From the NCBI GenBank assembly GCA_021815655.1, contig JAKAGJ010000117.1, positions 1 through 6,607 of the forward strand: a stretch of 6,607 bases of DNA, given 5' to 3'. Of this stretch, positions 1-5,524 are shown one piece after another; position 1 is the first letter of the stretch, and each line of letters begins with the position of its first letter. The position numbers and the translations under genes are program-made. The notes below the pieces were generated by a model. That model ran no database searches. It was not told the DNA's origin and worked only from the letters and a program-made list of their open reading frames with translations. Origin of the DNA: Deltaproteobacteria bacterium (lineage in GTDB: Bacteria > Desulfobacterota > Desulfarculia > Desulfarculales > Desulfarculaceae).

Positions 1-523
1 CGCTGAAGGAAAGGTATTCGTTCACCTTGAGCATGGGCACGATGTCGTCGGTGGCCAGGCTCATGAAGAACTGGAACATGAAGGGGAAGACCACCACGTA
101 GCAGAAGATGGCCCCGCTGATGAACAGGGTTGAGGAGGTGATGACAAAGGGCCAGACCAGCTTCTTCTCCTTCTCATAAAGACCTGGGGAGATGAACTTC
201 CAGAGCTGGTGGAAGATGACCGGCGAGGCCGCCACCACGCCGGCCAGGAAGGCGATCTTCATGTAGGCGAAAAAGAGCTCGGCCGGCGAGGTATAGATGA
301 GCTTGGAGCCGCTGGGCAGATAGGGCGTCAGCGGGTTCTTCAGGAAGTCGTAGAGCCGCTCCTTGAAGGCGAAGGCGACCGTGAAGGCCGCCAAGACCGC
401 GATTCCGGCCCGCACCAGCCGGGTACGCAGCTCGGCCAGATGCTCCAGGAAGGGCATCTTGACCGATTCGCGTTCCTCCTCGGGGGTGGTCTCGCTGTTG
501 GAGGCGGGATCTTGCTCAGGCAT
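1..523 (-). CDS. tatC: TatC, Sec-independent (twin-arginine) translocase subunit, C-terminus cut off by window edge
   Basis: TatC is the multi-spanning inner-membrane protein that, with TatB, recognises twin-arginine signal peptides and exports folded proteins. Only the first 174 residues are in the window; the usual family length is about 240-260. Visible family marks are the N-terminal motif FLEHLAELRTR (residues 25-35), a first membrane helix at about 37-54, the periplasmic segment with TSPAE (78-82), whose Glu matches the conserved TatC periplasmic glutamate, a second helix at about 86-105, then PVIFHQLWKFISPGLYEKEK, which is typical of the first cytoplasmic loop, and a third helix from about 125. 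The ATG at 521-523 overlaps the tatB stop (shared ATGCCTGA, 516-523), which suggests translational coupling. No good ribosome site lies close to it. An acidic, poorly conserved stretch of about 20 residues precedes the core, and Met23 is an alternative start. Confidence 0.95.
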   Translation of the reverse strand, partial: MPEQDPASNSETTPEEERESVKMPFLEHLAELRTRLVRAGIAVLAAFTVAFAFKERLYDFLKNPLTPYLPSGSKLIYTSPAELFFAYMKIAFLAGVVAASPVIFHQLWKFISPGLYEKEKKLVWPFVITSSTLFISGAIFCYVVVFPFMFQFFMSLATDDIVPMLKVNEYLSFS

Positions 524-1049
524 CGGCTTTCTTGGGGGCCTCCGGGGAGATGGCTGGGTCGGTGCTGGTCTGTTCCCCGGACGCCTGGCCGGCGGATGGG
601 GCCTCACCTGGGGCCGGCTGGGCGGCCTCGTCCAGGGCGAGCTGCTGGTGCTCGCTGACGATGGCGTCCATCAGCTTCATGCGCCCCTCCAGGTTTTCCA
701 TGGGCTCCTTGGGCTCAAGCAGGGCCTCGTCGAAACTGGGGGCGGTCGTGGGAGGGGCCTCGAACTTCTTCAACTCGGGGGCTGGCCCGGCCGAGGGCGT
801 GACGTCCAGGTCCAGCAGGCCGGAGGGCTTGATGGAGTCCACGGTTTCCTGCACGGAGTTCTTGATGCCCTGCAGGTCCTTGTAGGTTTCGTGCTCGCTG
901 ATGGTGGACTTGATCTCGTCGGTGGCCCTGCGGAACTCGCTAAGGCCCTTGCCCAGGCTCTTGGCCAGGTCGGGAAGCTTGCTTGGCCCCACCACGATCA
1001 GGGCCACGGCAAGGATGAGCAGCATCTCGGGCATGCCGATGCCGAACAT
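516..1049 (-). CDS. tatB: TatB, twin-arginine translocase subunit (TatA/B family)
   Basis: A 177-residue TatA/B-family protein that partners TatC in twin-arginine export. The N-terminus MFGIGMPEMLLILAVALIVV is a single membrane helix with Glu at position 8, as in TatB. The conserved hinge Gly21-Pro22 follows, then an amphipathic helix at about 24-50 (PSKLPDLAKSLGKGLSEFRR). The remaining residues form a long Pro/Ala/Glu-rich hydrophilic tail, longer than in TatA; this, Glu8 and the adjacent tatC favour TatB over TatA. The frame is open 18 codons further upstream, but the ATG at 1047-1049 is chosen because it begins the family's MFGIG motif and has GGGAGG (1056-1061) six bases ahead. It lies 28 bases downstream of uvrC and overlaps tatC by 8 bases. 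No separate tatA is seen in the window. Confidence 0.92.
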   Translation of the reverse strand: MFGIGMPEMLLILAVALIVVGPSKLPDLAKSLGKGLSEFRRATDEIKSTISEHETYKDLQGIKNSVQETVDSIKPSGLLDLDVTPSAGPAPELKKFEAPPTTAPSFDEALLEPKEPMENLEGRMKLMDAIVSEHQQLALDEAAQPAPGEAPSAGQASGEQTSTDPAISPEAPKKADA

Positions 1050-1055
1050 GTTAAG

Positions 1056-1061
1056 CCTCCC
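1056..1061 (-). promoter_or_regulatory. Ribosome binding site of tatB
   Basis: GGGAGG on the minus strand, six bases before the ATG at 1047-1049. It decides the tatB start in favour of the MFGIG methionine over the upstream in-frame ATG at 1103, which lies inside the 3' end of uvrC. Confidence 0.75.
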
Positions 1062-1077
1062 AAGATTTTGAGGAAGT

Positions 1078-2910
1078 CTACTCTGGGGCCGGGGTACTGT
1101 CAAGGGAGCCCAGGAAGGCCGCCACCCTGCGGGACGTGGCCAGGTCCAGCCCGGCCCTCAGGGATATCTCCTCGGCGCTGGCGGCCTTGAGGGAGGCCAG
1201 GGAGCCGAAGGCCTTGAAGAGCTTGGCCCGCCGTCCCGGCCCCACGCCGGGCACCTCCTCCAGGATGGATTTGGTCAGGGCCTTGCGCCGGAGCGCGCGG
1301 TGATAGGTGATGGCGAAGCGGTGGGCCTCGTCGCGCAGGCGCATCAAGAGCAGGAGCGCGGGGTCGCGGGCCTTAAGGGCGGCCGGGTTCTTGCGGCCGG
1401 GCAGGAAGACCCGGTCGGGCTCGCCGTTCTTGCCCTTGGCCAGGGCGATCAAGGCCGGTCGGCGCTCCGGGGCCAGGGCCTCCATGGCCTCCAAGGCCAC
1501 GCCGAGCTGCCCCTTGCCTCCGTCCACCACCAAGAGGTCGGGCGGGGCCATGTCTCCGCCCAGCCGCCGGCCCACCACCTCGGCCATGGACGCGAAATCG
1601 TCCGGCGCTCCCTCGGCTGAAACCACCTTGTAGCGCCGGTAGCCGGCCTTGTGGGGCAGGCCGTCCTGGAAGCTGACCAGGCTGGCCACGGTGAGCCGGC
1701 CGCCCAGGTGGGAGATGTCCATGCACTCCATGCGCCGGGGTGGGGCCTCCAGGCCCAGCCGGGCGGCCAGGCTGGCCAGCACCTCCTCCACACTGGAGCC
1801 CTGGGCCTCGCGGGGGCGGGAGGCGTTCATCAGGGCCAGGTCCATCAACCCGCGCTTGTCGCCGCGCTGGGGCCGGCGCAGCTCCACGCGGTGGGCGGCG
1901 CGCTCGCCCAGCACCTCGGCCACCAGGCCGGGGTAGGCCGGCATGTGCGAGACCAAAAGCAGCGGCGGCGGCGGGGTCTGCTCGTCATAGAGCATGACCA
2001 GCGCCTGGCCCATCACTTCATCGGCCGGCTCGGGCGGCTGCCCCAGGTCGTGCAGGCGGTTGCCCACCATCCGGCCGCGCCGCACCCGCAAGACCGCCAG
2101 CCTGAGCCCCTGTTCGTCCTCGGCCAGCCCCAGCACGTCCAGGTCCTCATCCGAGGCCTTGGAGACATGTTGGCGCTCCAGGGTCTTGGTCAAGGATTGC
2201 CAGCGGTCGCGGTAGACCGCCGCGGCCTCGAAGTCCTCGTCGCGGGCGGCCTGGCGCATGGCCTTTTCCAGCTCGCGGGCCACCACCTCGCCCTGGCCGG
2301 CGAAAAAGGCCTCGATCTGTCTGACCAGCAGGCCGTATTCCTCGCGGCTGACGCGCCCGGCGCAGGGGCCGGGACAGCGCTTCATCTCATAGTCCAGGCA
2401 GGGGCGGACTCGGTTCATCAGGGCGCGGTCGGAGCAGCGGCGCAGGGGGAAGATGCGTTGCAGGAGATACATGGTCTGCCGGGCCGCGCCGGCGCTCTCG
2501 AAGGGCCCGAAATAGCGCGCGCCATCCCTGGGATTGGGCCGGCGCACCAGGGAGAAGCGCGGGAAATCGTCCCGCACGCTGAGGCGGAAATAGGGATAGG
2601 ACTTGTCATCCTTGAGGTCCACGTTGTAGCGCGGCCGGTGGCGCTTGATCAGCGTGGACTCCAGCAGCAGGGCCTCCTTCTCGTTGGCCGTGACCACATA
2701 CTCCACGCTGGCCACGTTGGCCACCATGGCCCGCACCTTGTGGAAGTAGTAAGTGGGGGCCTGGTCCTCGCGGGCATAGGAGGAGACCCGGGCCCGGAGG
2801 CGCTTGGCCTTGCCCACGTAGATGATGCGCCCCCCGGCGTCCTTCATCAGATAGACGCCGGGGTCCTGGGGGATGTGGGCGCACGCGGACTTGATGACTT
2901 CGCTGGACAT
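1078..2910 (-). CDS. uvrC: UvrC, excinuclease ABC subunit C
   Basis: UvrC makes both incisions flanking a DNA lesion in nucleotide excision repair after loading by UvrB. The 610 residues equal the E. coli length. Domains in order: GIY-YIG nuclease (about 15-96), with GVY at 18-20, YVG at 31-33, Arg39, Glu84 and Asn96; four cysteines at 159, 171, 179 and 183 with spacing C-x11-C-x7-C-x3-C, matching the E. coli [4Fe-4S] ligands; a UVR motif for UvrB contact (about 213-240, EDFEAAAVYRD); the RNase H-like nuclease with Asp398 (MECMDIS), Asp437/438 (PDDFASM), Asp463 (VVDGGKGQ) and His530 (DEAHRFAI); and a helix-hairpin-helix tail (about 549-600, EEVPGVGPGRRAKL). All key residues appear intact. The start at 2908-2910 puts GVY where E. 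coli has it, and an in-frame stop lies four codons upstream. There is no Shine-Dalgarno sequence before the ATG. It probably leads the uvrC-tatB-tatC unit. Confidence 0.97.
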   Translation of the reverse strand: MSSEVIKSACAHIPQDPGVYLMKDAGGRIIYVGKAKRLRARVSSYAREDQAPTYYFHKVRAMVANVASVEYVVTANEKEALLLESTLIKRHRPRYNVDLKDDKSYPYFRLSVRDDFPRFSLVRRPNPRDGARYFGPFESAGAARQTMYLLQRIFPLRRCSDRALMNRVRPCLDYEMKRCPGPCAGRVSREEYGLLVRQIEAFFAGQGEVVARELEKAMRQAARDEDFEAAAVYRDRWQSLTKTLERQHVSKASDEDLDVLGLAEDEQGLRLAVLRVRRGRMVGNRLHDLGQPPEPADEVMGQALVMLYDEQTPPPPLLLVSHMPAYPGLVAEVLGERAAHRVELRRPQRGDKRGLMDLALMNASRPREAQGSSVEEVLASLAARLGLEAPPRRMECMDISHLGGRLTVASLVSFQDGLPHKAGYRRYKVVSAEGAPDDFASMAEVVGRRLGGDMAPPDLLVVDGGKGQLGVALEAMEALAPERRPALIALAKGKNGEPDRVFLPGRKNPAALKARDPALLLLMRLRDEAHRFAITYHRALRRKALTKSILEEVPGVGPGRRAKLFKAFGSLASLKAASAEEISLRAGLDLATSRRVAAFLGSLDSTPAPE

Positions 2911-3040
2911 GGGTGAAATATATCAGGAAGCGGGCAGAGAGAGGGAATAGGGAAGAAGAGTCAGGAAAGGGGGATTGGGCAATCGCCCTGCCCGGCTTAT
3001 TGGGGCAACGCCCCCAGCGGACGTCCATGTAGCCAGGCGC

Positions 3041-3253
3041 GGCCCGGAGGAAAGACAATTTGGCCACAGGAAAACCTTACGGTGGCCTCCCAAGCCTCGG
3101 GCCTACGTTGAACTTGTTATTCCCCGTGGCTTGCCACGGGATAGGAAACTCAGCGCTTCGCAGCTTAATCGCCGGGGCGTCCACCAAACCACGGCCATGG
3201 AAAGGGCTTTCCCGAGAATCTGCTCCTCAAGGAGGCCTTCGGTTCCTATCCCC
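3041..3253. other. Cluster of nested inverted repeats; candidate structured RNA or leader, identity unknown
   Basis: Pairings read directly: GGCCCG(G)AGG 3041-3050 with CCTCGGGCC 3095-3103 (nine pairs, one bulged G). Nested inside it, GGCCAC 3062-3067 pairs with GTGGCC 3082-3087, topped by AGG-AAAA-CCT (3068-3077). Next comes the hairpin CCCGTGGC 3123-3130 with GCCACGGG 3133-3140. Finally there is a perfect long-range repeat, GGGATAGGAA 3138-3147 with TTCCTATCCC 3243-3252, which competes with the previous hairpin. A short hairpin CTCC-TCAA-GGAG sits at 3223-3234. The number of nested helices with purine-rich loops suggests a folded RNA, or alternatively remnants of a repeat element. The pairing does not fix the strand, although the plus strand would make it an omptin leader. 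No known RNA family was matched. Confidence 0.35.
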
Positions 3254-3301
3254 TTGAATTTAGCCTCGCTTTTGGGCAATATACGCCAGCTTGGCTAATT
3301 T
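3254..3301 (+). promoter_or_regulatory. Possible sigma70-type promoter for the omptin pair
   Basis: Two weak candidates overlap in the AT-richer stretch. One is TTGGGC (3272-3277) with TAATTT (3296-3301), spacer 18. The other is TTGAAT (3254-3259) with AATATA (3278-3283), spacer 18. Both match the consensus poorly, and the choice rests mainly on local AT content and position about 70-115 bases before the first start codon. An imperfect inverted repeat TTAGCC (3260-3265) / GGCTAA (3293-3298) frames this region and might be an operator. Confidence 0.25.
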
Positions 3302-3354
3302 TGCCGGCCTGCGGCCTCCCTTGGCCGCGCCCGTGACCGCCCCAACCACGCCCT

Positions 3355-3359
3355 GGAGG
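3355..3359 (+). promoter_or_regulatory. Ribosome binding site of first omptin-like gene
   Basis: GGAGG eight bases before the ATG at 3368. The second copy has the same arrangement (GGAGG at 4452-4456, seven bases before the ATG at 4464), and in both the start context is AAGATGAA. This fixes both starts and suggests the duplicated unit included the translation signal. Confidence 0.7.
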
Positions 3360-3367
3360 CCGCCAAG

Positions 3368-4429
3368 ATGAACATCGCCGCGCCGCGCATCACCGGCAGA
3401 GTCACCGCCACCTGGGACCTGGTCCGCCTTCCCCTCCTGCTGATCCTGCTGGCCACAGCTTCCCCGGCACTGGCCGCCGAGGCCAACCTCCAGGCCCCGC
3501 CGCAGTCGGCCTCCCTGGATGATGGGCACTGGTTCCTGGCCCCCAAGGTCAAGCGGCTTTTCCGCAGCCACACCTCCTACGAGTTCGGCGATCCCTTTGG
3601 ACGCAAGAACAATCCCCTGAGCCGCCTGGAGTTCCCCCTCAACTCCTGGTGGGGCGGGCTGGACCTGGGCGTGCAGGGGCCCCGCTATCGCCTGGAGTTG
3701 GAATTCCTGGCCGCCCTGCCGGAACAGGACGACATAGGCCTGATGCGCGATTCCGACTGGGACGACAACGACCATTCCAAGGTGCGGACCATCTATTCGG
3801 AGAGCGCCACCAAGCTGAAGAACAGCTTCAACCTGGACGGCAAGCTCTCCATGAGCCTGCGCCAGGAGCTGGAGACGCCGGCCTGGCTGGACCTGCGCCC
3901 CCTGGTGGGCGTGCGCTGGCAGAGGTTCGTCCTGGTCACCCACGACGGCATGCAGCAGAACTTGCAGGGGTCCGACCCCGCCACCGGCCTGGATGAGTGG
4001 AGCTACACGGCCCTGCCCGGCGAGGGCATCTGGTTTCGCCAGGAGTACCTGCACGCCTATGTGGGCCTGCAAGTCAGCACCGACCTTGGGCGCCTGGGCC
4101 TGGGCCGGCCGGGTCATGGTTGGCGGGTCAGCCTGCAAGGCGACATCGCCCATGTCTGGGGCGAGAACCGCGACCGCCACCTGCTGCGTGCGGGCGACCG
4201 CGTGACCACCGAGCGCACCGAGGGTTATGCTTGGCACGCCGGCCTGGACCTGCGCGCCCCGGTCTTCTCCTGGGGCGCCTTGATCCTGAGCGCGGACTAC
4301 ATGTTCATCAACACCAAGGGCGACCACACACTCACCCAGGACGGCCAGGACCTGCTGACCTTTGATTATGGCGTGCGGGCCTGGTCCCAACAGGCGGGCC
4401 TGTCGCTTTCCCTGGAAGTGCCGTTCTAG
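3368..4429 (+). CDS. Omptin-like outer-membrane protease, first tandem copy
   Basis: A 353-residue exported beta-barrel protein of the omptin type (OmpT/Pla, peptidase family A26), surface aspartyl-like endopeptidases that normally cut after or between basic residues. It has a Sec signal peptide with hydrophobic core LPLLLILLA and likely cleavage after ALA (34-36), alternating barrel strands, and a terminal Phe in LSLSLEVPF typical of BAM-assembled proteins. By hand alignment with recalled OmpT, Glu72 matches Glu27, Asp128 and Asp130 in RDSDWDD match Asp83 and Asp85, and Asp269/His271 in ENRDRH match the Asp210/His212 dyad. Glu72 to Asp128 spans 56 residues, as in OmpT. KLKNSFNLDGKLSMSL and FRQEYLHAYVGL also follow OmpT strands. 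The position of OmpT S1-pocket Asp208 is Asn267, so cleavage preference may differ. It heads a two-gene tandem. Confidence 0.85.
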   Translation: MNIAAPRITGRVTATWDLVRLPLLLILLATASPALAAEANLQAPPQSASLDDGHWFLAPKVKRLFRSHTSYEFGDPFGRKNNPLSRLEFPLNSWWGGLDLGVQGPRYRLELEFLAALPEQDDIGLMRDSDWDDNDHSKVRTIYSESATKLKNSFNLDGKLSMSLRQELETPAWLDLRPLVGVRWQRFVLVTHDGMQQNLQGSDPATGLDEWSYTALPGEGIWFRQEYLHAYVGLQVSTDLGRLGLGRPGHGWRVSLQGDIAHVWGENRDRHLLRAGDRVTTERTEGYAWHAGLDLRAPVFSWGALILSADYMFINTKGDHTLTQDGQDLLTFDYGVRAWSQQAGLSLSLEVPF

Positions 4430-4735
4430 GCCAGCGACACCCCCAAGCTTCGGAGGCTGGAAGATGAATCATCTCGCGACGGCGCTTGGACGGCCCGGCC
4501 GAACGGCACTCCTGCTGGGCCTGGCCTGGCTGGCGGTCTACCTGCTCTGGCCGGCCGGGGCCCTGGCCGGCGACGTGCAGGCCCAGCCCCTCCAGGCTGG
4601 CGGTGACCACTGGTTCGTGGCACCCAAGGTCAAGCGCTTCATGCGCAGCCACACCAGCTACGAGTTTGGCGAGCCGGACACCCACGCCACCAACCCCCTG
4701 AGCCGCCTGGAGTTCCCCCTCAACTCCTGGTGGGG
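3614..4735 (+). repeat. Identical DNA block, pair 1, shared by the two omptin-like genes
   Basis: A 41-base stretch at 3614-3654 is identical to 4695-4735, offset 1081. It encodes PLSRLEFPLNSWWG in both genes. Identity includes every synonymous position, although flanking codons differ. The feature span runs from the first copy to the end of the second. Confidence 0.85.
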
Positions 4736-5257
4736 TGGGGTGGACCTGGGCCTGCAGGGTCCCCGCTATCGCCTGGAGTTGGGATTACTGGCCGCCCTGC
4801 CGGGGCAGGACGACATCGGAGCCATGCGCGACTCCGACTGGGAGGACGCGAAGCGCCCCCAGGTGACCACCACCTACTCTGCGACTAGGACCAAGCTGAA
4901 AAACAGCTTCAACCTCGATGGAAAACTCTCGGTCAGCCTGCGCCAGGAGCTTTCCATGCCGGCCTGGCTGGATTTGCGCCCCCTGCTGGGCGTGCGCTGG
5001 CAGAAGTTCGTCTTCATCGTCGGCGATGGCACCCAGCGCGAGCTGGACCTCGACCCGACCAGCCCCACCTACAACCAGTGGATCAACCCTGATTACCTGC
5101 CCTCCGAGAGCATATGGTTCCGCCAGGAGTACCTGCACGCCTACCTGGGATTGCAGCTCACCGCCGACCTGGCCCGGTTTGGTCTGGGCAAGCCTGGCGG
5201 CGGATGGCAGGCCAGCCTGCAAGGCGACATCGCCCATGTCTGGGGCGAGAACCGCGA
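4129..5257 (+). repeat. Identical DNA block, pair 2, around the catalytic Asp-x-His
   Basis: A 45-base stretch at 4129-4173 is identical to 5213-5257, offset 1084. It encodes SLQGDIAHVWGENR up to the catalytic Asp. A further stretch of about 40 bases encoding HAGLDLRAPVFSWG (from about 4233 and 5317) differs at one base. The span runs from the first copy to the end of the second. Confidence 0.85.
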
Positions 5258-5510
5258 TCACCACCTCCTGCGCGAGGGCGACCGGGTGACCACAGACCGC
5301 ACCGAGGGCTACGCCTGGCACGCCGGCCTGGACCTGCGCGCGCCGGTCTTCTCCTGGGGGGCCCTGGTCATGAGCGCCGACTATATGTACATCGAGACCA
5401 GGGGAGACCAGACCTGGATGGAGTTCGGCACCATCATGACCGCCGATTACGGCGTGCGGGTCTGGTCCCAGCAGATGGGCCTGTCGCTATCCCTGGAGGT
5501 GCCCTTCTAG
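4464..5510 (+). CDS. Omptin-like outer-membrane protease, second tandem copy
   Basis: A 348-residue paralogue of the upstream gene, 34 bases after its stop and probably co-transcribed. The start is the ATG at 4464-4466, with GGAGG (4452-4456) seven bases ahead; the frame is open further upstream into the first gene, but that stretch is unrelated to it. A Sec signal peptide ends near AGALA|G (cleavage after 35). Catalytic and pocket residues are kept: Glu67, Asp123 and Asp125 (RDSDWED), and Asp265/His267 (ENRDHH); Asn263 again replaces the OmpT S1 Asp208. The C-terminus SLSLEVPF is identical to copy one. Over copy-one residues 107-188, 62 of 82 positions are identical. Differences concentrate in presumed surface loops: after YEFG (70-76), after DSDW (127-141) and 186-216. 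It is expected in the outer membrane with its active site facing outward. Substrate unknown. Confidence 0.85.
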   Translation: MNHLATALGRPGRTALLLGLAWLAVYLLWPAGALAGDVQAQPLQAGGDHWFVAPKVKRFMRSHTSYEFGEPDTHATNPLSRLEFPLNSWWGGVDLGLQGPRYRLELGLLAALPGQDDIGAMRDSDWEDAKRPQVTTTYSATRTKLKNSFNLDGKLSVSLRQELSMPAWLDLRPLLGVRWQKFVFIVGDGTQRELDLDPTSPTYNQWINPDYLPSESIWFRQEYLHAYLGLQLTADLARFGLGKPGGGWQASLQGDIAHVWGENRDHHLLREGDRVTTDRTEGYAWHAGLDLRAPVFSWGALVMSADYMYIETRGDQTWMEFGTIMTADYGVRVWSQQMGLSLSLEVPF

Positions 5511-5524
5511 GCGGGCGCGCCCTG

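Larger units (their letters stand above)
2911..3367. other. Divergent intergenic region between uvrC and the omptin pair
   Basis: A 457-base stretch with no convincing protein gene. Two plus-strand open frames (about 2975-3298 and 3060-3257) have no recognisable domain, lack good ribosome sites and overlap each other. Next to uvrC, about 2926-2975 is almost all purine on the plus strand, so it is pyrimidine-rich as a uvrC leader. Small hairpins GGGC-AATC-GCCC (about 2977-2988) and GGGGC-AAC-GCCCC (3002-3014) follow, without a T tract. About 3041-3253 carries the nested inverted repeats described separately. About 3254-3302 is AT-richer than the rest and is the likeliest place for a promoter of the plus-strand genes. 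No tRNA or rRNA was recognised. Confidence 0.8.

Noticed and set aside
1651..2916. A 421-codon open frame on the plus strand, antisense to uvrC
   Set aside because: It is a by-product of high third-position GC in uvrC. Its translation is Gly/His/Gln/Val-rich with no domain, and the opposite strand encodes a complete UvrC.
3056..3145. Resemblance to a cyclic di-GMP-I (GEMM) riboswitch around AAGCCTCGGGCCTACG
   Set aside because: Only this short run resembles the motif. The other conserved core blocks and the receptor helix are not matched in the right order, so I do not call it without a covariance-model hit.
3146..3190. GCAGCTTAA followed by CCACCA, reminiscent of tmRNA tag end and tRNA-like 3' end
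   Set aside because: No tRNA-like 5' half, no T-arm sequence and no plausible tag reading frame; an in-frame TAG lies just upstream.
3260..4390. A 376-codon open frame on the minus strand, antisense to the first omptin-like gene
   Set aside because: Low-complexity Gln/Gly/Val/Ala-rich translation with no ribosome site. A similar antisense frame appears over the second copy, as expected from shared codon bias.
4362..4463. Upstream extension of the second omptin-like gene to the ATG at 4362
   Set aside because: It overlaps the end of the first gene, adds residues unlike a signal peptide, and ignores the well-placed GGAGG before the ATG at 4464.
5513..5522. Perfect palindrome GGGCGCGCCC between the convergent gene ends as a bidirectional terminator
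   Set aside because: It has no loop and no T tract on either side. A 10-base GC palindrome is not rare in DNA this GC-rich.
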